In this document: one piece after another, positions 1 to 10,199 of the stretch | Layout of the letters: every line of letters begins with the position of its first letter | Numbering within the stretch: the stretch's first letter is position 1 | Assembly (NCBI GenBank): GCA_013398015.1 | Contig: VZRR01006742.1 | Span: 124,001 to 188,000 of the forward strand | Reading direction: 5' to 3' | Origin: Oreocharis arfaki | Lineage: Eukaryota > Chordata > Aves > Passeriformes > Paramythiidae | DNA: 64,000 nt | Position numbers and translations under genes: made by a program | Notes under the pieces: model-generated | Told to the model about the DNA's origin: nothing | Databases searched by the model: none | Seen by the model: only the letters and a program-made list of their open reading frames with translations

Positions 1-540
1 AAATGAAGGAGTGCAGATACTAAAATTTCCTAAAATGGGTTTGAGAGGAAGAACCTATCTCGAAACTGAGTTAGTCTGCAAATGCCAAATTTGACTTGCA
101 GATTTAGTACATTTCTGTTTCTTTTCACTAGTATTTTATCACAAAGCAAGAACAACTACAGACAACATTATGTATTTTCATTTAGTAAAATTATATTTGC
201 GGCTGATCAACATATAATAGCTACCTATTAAGATTTTTATTAGTATGTTAGAATTTTAAAAAATATTCTTAACAGCAGCAAAAAATTATTTCTAGTGTAT
301 GTATTTTTAATTTATAAAGCACTATTTTGTCATTCTGTTGTTTCACACCTCTGTGAAGCCCCATGCATCCCTCTGACGCACAAATCACAGTGTGGCTTCT
401 GAGTCCTGCTGCTTCACTTTTTGTTACACAATTTTCCTGTGCATACATGAGGTTGGCTGGCAAACACAGTAAAATGAGAAGGGATTAGCTATTGTACCAT
501 ATTTGTTTACTGTTTGCAGAGTAACCTATTGTTTTTTCAG
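1..540 (+). other. NEK5: NEK5 intron (3' part)
   Basis: AT-rich non-coding DNA that ends in a pyrimidine tract and AG at 539-540, just before the first recognisable NEK5 exon. I see no exon, repeat or RNA gene in it. Its 5' end lies outside the window. Confidence 0.7.
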
Positions 541-664
541 GTACCAGATAAACTCAATGAGACTTTAACTTTTGTGGATGGCGAGAATCTTAAGGAGAAG
601 TTGGAGGAAGTTTATGAAAATCATACAGACAGAGCTTTGGAAGAACTTTCTGACTACCCAACAG
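541..664 (+). CDS. NEK5: NEK5 coding exon (first in window)
   Basis: The acceptor tract ends TTTTTTCAG at 540 and the donor GTATTT starts at 665. Reading starts in phase 0 with GTA and leaves one base over. It encodes the NETLTFVDG segment and an acidic helix-like stretch ending in DYPT. Confidence 0.87.
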
Positions 665-3509
665 GTATTTATTGGGGAAATGCAATGCTAAGTATTAATC
701 CTGAAAATTACATAGGAGTTAGGTAAATTCAGTAACTCCAGACTATAGGAAGTTTATCTCATGAGCTCTTTCTTTATATCACATAATATTATAATCACAT
801 GGAAATCTACCTTACAAAAAAAATCCAAAGAACTTTGCCTCTTCTTTTTCTTCACCTTAGAGTCCATACATGATATGAAAAAAACCAGAAAACATTGGCA
901 ACCTGGAGCCCCTCAGACACTACTGAACTTTTTAGCTGGTGCTGACGTCACATCTGCATGTCCTACCACGGCTGGAAATGAACTCGGTGAGAAAGTTCTG
1001 GCTTTCAGTGAAAGCAGTGAGCACCTAAAATTCAGCCAGACTGAGTTCATCCATACCTGAATGTGCACACGGATCCAGCAGGCTTTTAACTGCAGGACTT
1101 TGTAACATCAGAGGTTCTCGTACATGCTAAGCCATAGAAAACAGCTGTCACTTTCCCCTCTAACACTGCAGTCATGTTGCTCATACATATTAAGAGTGCT
1201 GCGTCTTATGTATCACTCTGTGGCCGGGGTAAAAATGCCAATCCATTCAACTAATCAGCGCCACTTTCTCAGGCCTTGCTCTGATGGCACACAGGAACTA
1301 GGGCAGTGAGTGCCAATGCTGTCCTGGAATAGGGTGGAGTTGTTTTCCCTCTGCACACAGTGGTGGTGCTACCCAGTCACAAGTGCCACCTCCCCCAGCT
1401 GTGGCTGTGGTGATGCTCCACTTCAGAAGAGTAAAGTCCCTAGAGTTCTTACAGTACTCCTGCATATATTCCCAGGCAGACAAGTATCTCCAGTGACTGG
1501 TTTCTGTGAACAAGAAACTCTTCCAGTATTCCAGCACGCTCCAAACACCCGAGATAGACAAAAAATAACCTGAAGAGTTTTCAGACAAAGCAGAATGTTA
1601 TTAATACACCAGCTTTTGTTCATTCTGCCTTAGATGAAAGACCACAGGGCACAAAATAAACAGGAACTTTTTTTAAGCTCTTTCAACCCCAAGAAGCCAA
1701 CAACTTTCAGAGCAAGGACTGCTTAATGAAGCTGCACCCCTCTATTCCTGGCTTAATGGAAGTTACTTAAGCTTTAAAAACGGTGTTAAACATTTTTAGT
1801 GATGAGTAGTCCAGACTATTTTTCCCTATCCATCAGATCAAGTACTTACAAAAAAATCAAGAGTATTCCATAAAGGAAAAAAAATAGATTCCAGAATTAC
1901 ACAAAAGGAAGAAATCGGTGTCTAGAGACTAGAAAGTCTGAATCTGACAAAAGACAGTGCTGAGCTACAGTCATGCTTTAGTGACCCGAGAACCTTGCTG
2001 TTCTTTAGCTGACCATAATATTCTGTCAGAAGACATCCCAGAAAACAGGAAGCAGTGGAAACAGACACCACCAGAGACACTCCTGAGCATCTTAGCAAAC
2101 GCAGAGCTGTCTGAGGATTCCTTTATCTGTTTTGAGGAAGACATAGGTAGGATTTTTTTTTCTTGTAAATTCTGCATGTTTTCCTTAAGTGTAATATTTC
2201 TTCTACCATTGGCAGAGGGTCTGTGATGAGAAACAACATTTTGAAGCAGTTGGCAACCTAGAAAAACAGGGACAGAACCTCTGCTCTGTCTTGAAGCACT
2301 GAGAGGCCTCTTCAGGACGTTGCTGTTTTCAATAGCAGGGAAAAGGGCAAGCCCTACTTACTGGCTATTAGCTTCAAATGTAATCCTTTCATTTGCTTGG
2401 GTAGACAGAGGAAAGCTACTACTGCCAGCAGGTTGGAGGTACCACAAACCTGGATGCAGCCCCTGCAACTGTTGAGGTTGAGGAACCCTGTAAAAAACAT
2501 TTATTCAAATACATACATGGTGAGTTAAATGACAGTGGTGGCTTTACAACATGGTCCATGCTGATGCAGCTGACACTGCAATTGATTCAAACTCACCCAC
2601 ACTGCAGCCCACTTTCCTAAAGTAACAGACTGTTTCAAAAATTACATTTACTTAGCATCAACAGAAGTGTGGGATTTACATTGTTGTAATTTGAACAACA
2701 ACAAAACACTTCAAGCAAATATTTATCTGCTATTCCTTTACACATACTTTTATCGTTTCCTACTATAAAACTGAAGGAAATTTTCTCTTTCTTTACACAA
2801 GGGAGATTAACTCTGTTGCCTCCAAAAGAAAACAAGGAAGATGATTCAGAAACATACTCTGATGTTGCTGTTGATGAAGGCAGACTTGAGCCAAGATCAG
2901 ATGATGAAGACACGTAAGTCAAGCACATGAGAAGGCAAATCCACACAACAGGACAGTTTTCATGAAATGACAGGTTGCATTGCCTTAAGCTTTTCTGTGT
3001 TCTTAAAAATTCATAAATGAAGAAAACTTACAGAGCCTGCTAATTTAACTTTTAATTCTGTAATTTGTCACAGCCAACACTGTCATTAAAAATTACAGCA
3101 GAAATATTAACATGGCTTTGCAGCTCTTTTCTGTTGCCTTTTAAATACAGGTAAACAATCTCACAGAGACAGAAGAAACAGTTCACATTAGGTGTGTCGC
3201 TTGTATATTATGTATAAAGTGTTTAAGAAAACCCCAAAGTCCTTGAACTGAGAAAGGTTTGTAATAAAGTTATATTTATTTAATTAATATAATTCTCTTG
3301 TTCTACTGTGCAGGAATTTTGAAGATTCTGAAGATGAACTCAGACACGAGCTGGAGGAATCTCTGGAAAAATTGGCAACTTCTCCAGCAGAGAGAACCAT
3401 AGAGTCTCACATCTTTTCAATAAATAAAGGTCAAACAGATGAAGAAAAGATGAGTTTACCTCACAAACTTGGAAAATCTGATGATGATTTAGAAAATAAT
3501 CATGAGTAA
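541..3509 (+). CDS. NEK5: NEK5, NIMA-related Ser/Thr kinase, C-terminal exons only (5' partial)
   Basis: Five exons (541-664, 861-986, 2009-2146, 2802-2913, 3314-3509) join in phase to 231 codons and a TAA stop at 3507-3509. The first exon carries NETLTFVDG, and the second carries a W...APQTLL core followed by ADVTSACPT. Both resemble the C-terminal tail of human NEK5 as I remember it. The kinase domain and coiled coil lie left of the window, so no catalytic residue can be checked. NEK5 is linked in the literature to centrosome cohesion, cilia and muscle differentiation. The next gene rightward is ALG11 on the opposite strand, as in human, which supports NEK5 over the related NEK1. Two features are odd. 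Exons two and three both encode an RKxW...P.TLL..LA.A core. The last two exons give a long acidic tail that I do not recall from human NEK5. The alternative is another NEK C-terminus; synteny makes that unlikely. Confidence 0.88.
861..986 (+). CDS. NEK5: NEK5 coding exon, first copy of the W-TLL module
   Basis: The acceptor is TTCACCTTAG, with AG at 859-860, and the donor is GTGAGAAAG from 987. The exon is phase 1 at both ends (126 nt), so it can be gained or skipped without breaking the frame. It encodes RKHWQPGAPQTLLNFLAGAD, the segment most like human NEK5. Confidence 0.88.
2009..2146 (+). CDS. NEK5: NEK5 coding exon, second copy of the W-TLL module
   Basis: The acceptor is TTCTTTAG (AG 2007-2008) and the donor GTAGGA from 2147. 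It is 138 nt and phase 1 at both ends, like the exon before it. It encodes RKQWKQTPPETLLSILANAE, which lines up residue for residue with the core of the preceding exon. This suggests an old exon duplication. Confidence 0.82.
2802..2913 (+). CDS. NEK5: NEK5 coding exon, acidic tail part 1
   Basis: The acceptor follows a CTTTCTTTACACAAG tract (AG 2800-2801) and the donor is GTAAGTC from 2914. The phase matches both neighbours. It encodes a Pro/Lys stretch and then a very acidic segment ending in RSDDED. Confidence 0.78.
3314..3509 (+). CDS. NEK5: NEK5 terminal coding exon
   Basis: The acceptor is TCTACTGTGCAG (AG 3312-3313). The frame stays open for 65 codons to TAA at 3507-3509. It encodes NFEDSEDELRHELEESLEK and then a hydrophilic tail ending DDLENNHE. 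The 3' UTR follows in the same exon. Confidence 0.8.
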
Positions 3510-4065
3510 TTTGGTGTTGATGCACATCATGGAAAAGATTTAAAATTAATAGAAAGCTGTAATTCTTTTGTTTTAAAGGAAAAGCAAATCAGGGTACTTT
3601 TCAGATGTCTGAACATTGAAAAATTCTCATCCAGACTGAAATGCTGTTTCATCTATTATTGTAAACTAGCTGGACATACCTGGCAAGTCATGCTTGAGCA
3701 AATTTCTGATTGTGTACTCTGTTTAACCATTTTTGTATCATGTAAGAGAGTCTCCTAGTTTGTGTATTTTATTTCCCTAGATAATCAACTTGTTGTTTTT
3801 AGAATCTCTTCCAGCTTTTCATAATCAATGTATACTGCCAGTACAGCTTTGTACTCTACAGGTTCATTTACACAGTACTGACCCTACATAGTAACATCAA
3901 CTGCTCAGGAGTTTTATATAGTAGCAGTAAAATGGTTTATTAATGCCATGAGAATTGTGCATTCCCCACTTCCTAATTAAACATGTAAGTATGTACCATT
4001 AGTTTTCCATATAAAAAATTTAATACAAGCCAAATGAATCTTAAATAAAGGGAAAACTACAGTCT
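3510..4065 (+). other. NEK5: NEK5 3' UTR
   Basis: AT-rich, no open frame, ending soon after a canonical AATAAA at 4044-4049. An ATTAAA lies earlier, near 3976-3981. The extent is inferred from the signal; the cleavage site is not visible. Confidence 0.55.
4044..4049 (+). terminator. Candidate NEK5 polyadenylation signal
   Basis: AATAAA about 535 nt after the NEK5 stop codon and just before the CR1 element that fills the intergenic gap. Confidence 0.5.
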
Positions 4066-4092
4066 ATTGTCTAATTTTAGCAGTTTTTTCAA

Positions 4093-4605
4093 AGAATCAT
4101 TTATATTGGAAAAGATCATTGAATCCAACTGTTAACCTAACACTGCCAAGTCCACCACTAAACCATGTCCCTACGTGCCATGTCTTTTAAACACCTCCAG
4201 GGATGGTGAGTCCACCCCTTCCCAGGGCAGTCTGTTCCAATGCTTGATAACCTTTTCTATGTCAAAATTTTTCCTAATATCCACTATAAACCTCCCCTGG
4301 TGCAACCTGAGGCCATCTTCTCCTATCACTTGTCACCTGGGAGAAGAGGCTGACGCCCACCCGGTCACACCCTGCTTTCAAGAAGTTGTAGAGTGATAAG
4401 GCCCCCCCGAGCCTCCTTTTCTCCAGGCTAAACACCCCCAACTCCCTCAGATGCTCTTCATAGGACTTGTGCTCCAGACCCTCCACCAGCTCCATTGCCC
4501 TTCTCTGGACATGCTCCAGCACCTCAACATCCTTCCTGAACTTAGAGGCCCAAAACTGACCACAGGATTTGAGGTGCAGCCTCACCAGTGCCAAGTACAG
4601 GAGGA
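4093..4605 (-). mobile_element. CR1 LINE, 5'-truncated copy
   Basis: The plus strand reads as the reverse complement of a CR1 tail: it opens with AGAATCATTTATATTGG and continues with phrases typical of CR1, such as the AACACTGCCAAGTCCACC stretch. The minus strand still reads as the C-terminal end of the CR1 reverse-transcriptase ORF for about 100 residues ([19 protein letters not shown] and onward). It sits between the convergent 3' ends of NEK5 and ALG11. It is truncated at 5' and cannot move on its own. Confidence 0.93.
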
Positions 4606-4916
4606 TGGTAGATTCTGGAAAAAAAAAATTTGGGTACAAAGGCTATAAAATAAAAGTGTTAAATTCAAAAATGTGACTGGCGGTAGAGAGTCATGTAACA
4701 GGTAAAGACGGAAAATATTCAATAAATAAAAGAGGTTTCTGATAAATAAAAGAACTTCCTGATGTAGTTCTGTTACCAAAGCACTATCATGGTTTGTGAA
4801 TCCAGAGGGTTTTTAAGTGCATCATACTCTCATGTAGCTAAAAAAGAAGCATTTCTTTCCCAGTAAAAAAAAAAGTCTCTGTTACATAAAGACAGCCTGA
4901 CAGAAAGAAAAACCTT

Positions 4917-4922
4917 TTTATT
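4917..4922 (-). terminator. Candidate ALG11 polyadenylation signal
   Basis: TTTATT on the plus strand is AATAAA on the minus strand, about 100 nt past the ALG11 stop codon. Confidence 0.55.
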
Positions 4923-5022
4923 GAATGGGACCAAGGGATCATAGCTTAGATATATTTACACGTGCCACACAGTCAAATATAAAACGTTAATTTTACTCAT
5001 ATTCATTTTTACTTATATACAT

Positions 5023-5294
5023 TTATTTAAATAATGGCTCCACAGATAACAGGAATGTGTCTTCAAAGTGCTGGTCAGAAAACCTGTGCACAGAGTGCCG
5101 AGCGTGTTCTCTGATCTCCAGTCTTTTCTCAGGAGACAAAGAGAAGATATAAGCCATGGTCTCAGCATAACTGTCCTCGTCTTCTGCCAGGAAGCCTGTG
5201 ACATGTCCTTCATGGGGTACCACGATGTCCAGTTTGGGGCCTCCAGAATTGTGAGCCAGGATAACTGTGCCAGCTGCCATACATTCAACGACTC
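5023..5294 (-). CDS. ALG11: ALG11 coding exon 4
   Basis: The acceptor ATCTCTTACAG ends at 5295 and the stop TAA is at 5025-5023 on the minus strand. It encodes [20 protein letters not shown], with the second EX7E Glu, through the terminal SVEPLFK. Confidence 0.97.
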
Positions 5295-8200
5295 CTGTAA
5301 GAGATACAAAAAAAGCTGATACGAGTGTGCACATCACATGCTTTGACCTTCTACAAAACACTGGCAAGTTAAACCAACAGTTAAATTCACTACAGACTGC
5401 CATTCCAAACCAGCTGGAAAAAATACAGTGAAAATGGTCCTGTAAGAAACACAAATTTGAATTTTTCAGTTCTAAGGACTGAAATGATAGTTTCTCCTAA
5501 ACACGTAACATTGAAATTAGAAACTGGATATAGCTGGCTAATTTGTGGTTCTTGTAACATACTTGAGTTTAAACGTTTGAAAGATACCATGGAAAAAGCT
5601 GACTATGCACATTTCAATCAAGTAATATTCAGAAGTTGGGAATTTTGCAATGAACAAATCTTTACAGCTTTTGACAACTCAGCAAGACACTAGTAAAAAT
5701 TGTTATCTCCACATCTGTATTTTTGATGGAAGAAACTTTAATGAAATGGGAATCAGTAAGCTTTTCTCAGCCAAAAGCAGTGGGATAGGAACAACATAAT
5801 GCACACAGCAACTTCAATTCTTCTCCACAGTTCCAGAACAGAATTCAGTAATGCTGATTCTTCTCAGTTCTCATTTGATTTTTATAAATTCCCTCAGCTC
5901 AAACATTGCCTACCATAAATAATGCTCCAAAGTTTTGGAATATGTTTTTTTACACATAAAAACCCTGTTACATGAAGTTGAAATCCTGCTCAAATTCAAA
6001 ATCACAGTGTGATCACACCACTTTAAAAAAAAAATTAACAAAACTGTTTTGTGGGGGAAAAAAAAAGAGAAGACATAATTTCCAATATTTTGCAGTTGCT
6101 TTTGAGAGACACCTCAGCGTCCATTTTTTTATACCAAGTTCCTACAGACCATAAACTACTACTCCTGATACTTACTCAGCCTGTATTCTAAATGAAGTCT
6201 GAAGACATTAACTGCAGTTCAGTCACACTATAGCCAAGTATGGCATCCATCTGCTTGGCTACTAACTTACCCAGCTGTCGTAGATTTATAGCAGATGGGC
6301 AATCTGGCATTCCCTTTCAAGTTCAGGACTCATCTAACCCCAGCAAACTGAGCCCCACACCTTAATTCAGGGTCCCAGCTCCTCTCTAGCATTCTGCTCC
6401 ATGCTACACTGACTAATTTAAGGGCTTGATACATTTGCCTCAGCAGAGATGCCTAATGCAATGAGATGGCCAAGTGCACCTGGTGGCATCTGCACGGGGC
6501 TTATTTACAGCACACAGGATCTGTGGGAGACTCACACGCCTCAAACAGCAGCTGGAGTCCCATGACATACACTAGACATTTCAACTGGCATTTGAGGTAG
6601 GTGAAACACAAACAAAATCTGTAACATGGATGTCTACACATGAACTGTCTCTAAGCTCCCCCCGCAGTCAGTGAAGCCAATAGGGCACAATTTAAACTAC
6701 TGCAGCCTCTTGAAGCTCCAGAAGGCTGGCAAACCTAACCCAAGGACAATAGGGTGACCCATGACCTTGCAGGGCAATAGCTGGAGGTCAGCAGGACAAC
6801 CTGGGCAGCACAGATGGAACTAGCTCTGTGTTTAGGTGAGCAAAGAATGCACAGAATTAACAGTTTATGACTACAGCACTTCAGCCTGCACTACAGTAGC
6901 ACCTAGCGGTGCATCATCTGCACCACACCTGCACTGGTCCTGTAGGCTTTACAGCAGCTCCACTGCTTCCAAGGGGAACAGGAGCTGGACACCTGCTTGG
7001 CAAGCAGACCTCTATGCTCAGACACGTAGGGACAAGCAGCTGAACACTGAGGAAATGTACTGACCGATGCCGAAGTGCTCATTCCACATGGTATGCAGGC
7101 CGATGGTGGCCTCGGCCAGGTGTCTCTTCAGCTCCTCAAAGGGAATGTTTATCCTGAACACCACATCGTCACTGACTCCCAGCTCCTCACTCAGGCGTCT
7201 CAGGTTATTTACACGCTCTTCGTCTTGCTGGTTACGACAGCCGCCAATTAAGATCAGCTTCAGGGACGGCTGCTGCCCCACTCTCTCTTTCAGCAATTTA
7301 GCAAAGGCTCTGATTTGCAAAGGATGATCTTTCTCGGGCCTGAACTGGCTGACAGAAACAATGGAATATTCACTGGTGCTCTTTTCCACTTCCAGTGGAA
7401 TATCCAGGAAAGCCTGAACATCGCATGGTGGATACACAACACTAGTGCAAGCCCCAGCTCTCCAGAGGGAAAGGATGTGATTCAGTGTCCAAGAAGAATT
7501 CACCATAACCACATCACTGCAGGAACCAACCAGCCCGTACATGAAAGCGAAGAAGTAGTAGTAGAAAAGTTTAAATTTGCTGAAGAGAGGACTGCTTGTA
7601 ATGAAGGCAGCATTGTTAAACCTGGTATCCTGATTCCTCACGACAGAGAGCATATCGGTGCTGATAGTGGGATAATGGATGTAGCATCCAACACGACAAC
7701 CTCCAAGGTATTTGAAGAGAGGAATTGTGAAGGCATAACCCATTGAGTCAATATAAACATCAGGAACACACTTTAGAAGAGCTTCCCAGCCAAGGAACAC
7801 TGACCCTAAACTCTGTCCCAGCAAAGTGAAGTGAGGATAAAGAGAAGCTTCCACAAGGAAGCGTTTTTCTAGAAATACAAACTTCACAGGATGAATTAAC
7901 TTAATATTGAATCTTCTGAAAGCGCCTTCTACTATTTCTTCTCCAGTGGCATCTCTATCACCAGTGTAAACAACACATGTTACATTTCTGTACCTGTAAG
8001 AATAAAGAAAAAGAATTTCATATATTCTTCCCTTCATATTTTTCAGCAAGAAACTAAAATATAATTCACTTAAAAGTACTCAAGAAGAATGTGAGAACAA
8101 ATGTCTGTCCAAGAAATGATTTTAACTAAACTATACTTTTCGTTATACTTCAGGTTTTTTCTGATCTGCAGAAAAACATATGGCTGAGAAACTGGGGAAT

Positions 8201-9910
8201 ATTTTAATTTGAGTAAAACATAAAAGGAGCTCAGTATTATTCTACAGACTATAGAACACCTTGCTCTACATTAGGAGACATCTGTCTAGAGCGTAGAATG
8301 AGAAAAATGAAAATGATGGCAAATCAACCGATATGCCCGTGTTAAATCCACTTCAGGTATGAATTTGTTTTGCCTCCTTCACCAACAGGCAAGTATAAAG
8401 ATGATCAGTTATCTGCTGAGGAGTTATGACTGGACCAAATTCCATACTAGCAGTGGAAAACTGAGGAGGAAGGAGGGTTTCTCTCAAGGAAGGAAAGGAA
8501 AAAAGTGAAAGGTGCCACAGCGGGAAATACCAAAATCTAAAGGGATAAAGTAGAATGCAAACACATGAAACTCAGATGTAAAATAAAATGTAAGACCAGC
8601 AGATTATTGACACCCACTTAAATGCATAAAATGCCAATGTACGCATAAAGAATGGCATCAGAAGCTAAGAATGAAGCATGGCGTTTGATAAACACATATG
8701 CTTACTTTTTCTGGAGCGTTCTTATGGCACACCACAGGACTCTCTCGCCTCCACCTCCTGCATTACAATACGGGTGAAAAAAGGCCACCAGCAGTGGCCG
8801 CTTCCCATCTCTTCCTGCTGAGCTCAACTGTTTCTTCCTTTGTATCCAGAGCCGTACTCCCCACAGCAGCACCACCAAGCAGACACACAAAATTCCACTT
8901 AGAAATAATGCAGGGAGTAACAATGAGCACAGCAATCTGAAACGAGCCGGAAATTTTAAAATATGTAATTGCTTTAAAGAAATACTACGCATGACATTGA
9001 GTGAGACACATTTAAAGGTAGAGCTACAGGCAGTTCAACAATTTCTTGAGCTCTTCTCATCTCAGAAATCATCAGCGTGTATGACTTTGACAATTACAGA
9101 AATGAATTCACTACTCTGCATTATCCGAAGATCTCTTTTTGCCCTGCTGTTACCTTGCAATCGTTTATTATTGTTAATTTATGCCCTATATGTGTTATCT
9201 ATCGCCATGTGTTCTACACACTTTGTAAAAGTTGCATCCCCTGAGCAACTCGGCAATACACAACTAGCAGAGTGACTTATAGATTTTTAAGAGTTTTTTT
9301 CAGTCCAATCTCCTGTTTGGCTCGCTCTACTGTGAACTGCTTTGGTACCGGGTTACTAAGGCCAGGCATTTCCCATTCCAGCCTTCAGTTCCCATTCCCC
9401 GGAGGCATGAAGAGGTATGCCAGCTGTCCAGAGCAGCTCTGTGCAGTCTCCCTGTGCGGAGAGACACATTTCCTCTGGCCTCTCAGCCACTGACAGGCGT
9501 ATTCCCCCCGCTCTCCACCGCCTCCGTGACAGCTCTCCCAACCCTGCAGTGGGAGGTTTCCCGGCCCTGGAGCCTCATAGGGGCACCCCCTGGTTCCTCC
9601 CGCAGTGCCGCTACGCCTTGGGATAAACAGCGTTTACTCGGCCGCTCCTGTTTACCAAAGGAGCGACCCACGCGTCACGACTGACACATAAGGAAGCACT
9701 TTCATTCTGGGCCGGGAGCGGCGGAAAAGCACATTAACCCACCCGAGCCTGGCGGCACGGCGCGGAGCCGGGCAGGGGCTACTCCGGGGGGCCCGAGGAG
9801 CGCGGCCGGGCTGAGACCGCCTCCCGCCCTCCCTGCCCGCCGCCCGGACGCGCCGCCCCCGCGCCCCGGTACCTGAGGAGCCCACACAGGCACAACCCTC
9901 CCGCCACCAT
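5023..9910 (-). CDS. ALG11: ALG11, GDP-Man:Man3GlcNAc2-PP-dolichol alpha-1,2-mannosyltransferase (complete)
   Basis: Four minus-strand exons (9910-9873, 8936-8706, 7993-7065, 5294-5023) join in phase to 1470 nt, 489 aa plus stop; human ALG11 is 492 aa. The enzyme uses GDP-mannose to add the fourth and fifth mannoses to the dolichol-linked oligosaccharide on the cytosolic face of the ER. Residues about 14-44 form one hydrophobic anchor. The NAGGGGERV loop follows in exon 2. The GT4 EX7E motif is E395 to E403 (EHFGIGVVE), split across exons 3 and 4. RPEKDHPLQ and the C-terminal SVEPLFK also match the family. The start is the ATG at 9908-9910 (context AAGATGG), giving [13 protein letters not shown], close to the human N-terminus. 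The gene converges on NEK5 and diverges from ATP7B. The introns show no UTP14-like retrocopy. Confidence 0.97.
5295..7064 (-). other. ALG11: ALG11 intron 3
   Basis: 1770 nt, AT-rich. I see no repeat family or embedded gene. The site where primates carry the intronless UTP14C locus within ALG11 has no long ORF here. Confidence 0.75.
7065..7993 (-). CDS. ALG11: ALG11 coding exon 3
   Basis: 929 nt. The acceptor TTCTTACAG ends at 7994 and the donor GTCAGT starts at 7064 (leftward). It encodes most of the catalytic body, residues 91-400, including [34 protein letters not shown] and the first Glu of EX7E. Confidence 0.97.
7994..8705 (-). other. ALG11: ALG11 intron 2
   Basis: 712 nt of AT-rich non-coding sequence with no recognisable element. 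Confidence 0.75.
8706..8936 (-). CDS. ALG11: ALG11 coding exon 2
   Basis: The acceptor CTCGTTTCAG ends at 8937 and the donor GTAAGC starts at 8705 (reading leftward). It encodes residues 13-90: the membrane anchor, a basic stretch and the [17 protein letters not shown] sugar-nucleotide loop. Confidence 0.95.
8937..9872 (-). other. ALG11: ALG11 intron 1
   Basis: 936 nt. It is AT-rich at its exon 2 end and rises steeply in GC and CpG towards exon 1, as it enters the promoter CpG island. Short open frames here are what high GC produces by chance. Confidence 0.75.
9873..9910 (-). CDS. ALG11: ALG11 coding exon 1
   Basis: ATG at 9910-9908 on the minus strand; the coding part ends CTCCTCAG before the donor GTACCG (9872 downward). 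It encodes 12 residues plus two bases of Arg13. It lies inside the CpG island. Confidence 0.88.
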
Positions 9911-10020
9911 CTTCAGCTGTGCCGCGTCGCCTTCCCAGCGGAAAGGGCGGTTCCCGGCGGGCGGGGCGGGACCAGCCGGGCCGCGGATCCCGGCTGGCAG
10001 CGCCCCGGAGGGGCGGGAGC

Positions 10021-10041
10021 GCCGCCGCCGCCGCCGCCGCC
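10021..10041. repeat. (GCC)7 trinucleotide repeat
   Basis: Seven uninterrupted GCC units on the plus strand, so GGC on the ALG11 transcript strand, about 110 bases upstream of the ALG11 ATG. It probably falls in the ALG11 5' leader or core promoter. Confidence 0.9.
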
Positions 10042-10163
10042 TCCTTCTTCAGCTCCTTCCCCGCCCCCCTTCTCCACCTCCTCCTCGCCCTCGCCCCACC
10101 CAGCAAACGCAGAACTCATATTCGCGTGAAAGAAGGGGGTCAGGGGGTTGTGGAGAGGACTGC

Positions 10164-10184
10164 TATGGCGAAGCGGTTTTCCTA
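10164..10184 (+). other. Minimal upstream ORF (MAKRFS) at the edge of the CpG island
   Basis: ATGGCG with G at -3 and G at +4, a good Kozak context, followed by five codons and TAG. If an ATP7B leader starts in the CpG island this would be an upstream ORF. Whether the site is transcribed is unknown. Confidence 0.3.
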
Positions 10185-10190
10185 GAGGTG

Positions 10191-10197
10191 CCGGAAG
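10191..10197 (+). promoter_or_regulatory. ETS-type site CCGGAAG, with nearby E-box and CRE-like site
   Basis: CCGGAAG is the classic ETS core seen in many bidirectional CpG-island promoters. A CACGTG E-box (10277-10282) and a TGACGTCC CRE-like site (10331-10338) follow. These are short motifs, so each alone is weak evidence. Confidence 0.35.
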
Positions 10198-10199
10198 AG

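Larger units (their letters stand above)
9690..10120. promoter_or_regulatory. CpG island, ALG11 promoter and candidate divergent ATP7B promoter
   Basis: CpG density is far above the flanks, and there are several GC boxes (GGGGCGGGA near 10012, GGCGGGGCGGGACC near 9961). It covers ALG11 exon 1. In human, ALG11 and ATP7B start head to head a few hundred bases apart. The same layout is expected here, although the first recognisable ATP7B coding exon is 14.8 kb to the right. Boundaries are by eye. Confidence 0.8.

Noticed and set aside
943..950. Perfect CRE (TGACGTCA) as a regulatory site
   Set aside because: It falls inside a NEK5 coding exon with no promoter context; chance is the simpler reading.
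1298..1623. Overlapping ORFs between NEK5 exons, considered as an extra exon or third motif copy
   Set aside because: No W...P.TLL core and no splice sites that keep phase; it reads as intron.
4274..4639. 121-codon minus-strand ORF as a gene
   Set aside because: It is the leftover reverse-transcriptase end of the CR1 element, truncated at its 5' end, not a host gene.
7315..7746. 143-codon plus-strand ORF
   Set aside because: Lies wholly antisense to ALG11 exon 3; it is a shadow of the conserved coding strand.
9702..10119. Ala/Gly/Arg-rich ORFs of up to 134 codons
   Set aside because: They come from the GC-rich CpG island, overlap in several frames and resemble no protein.
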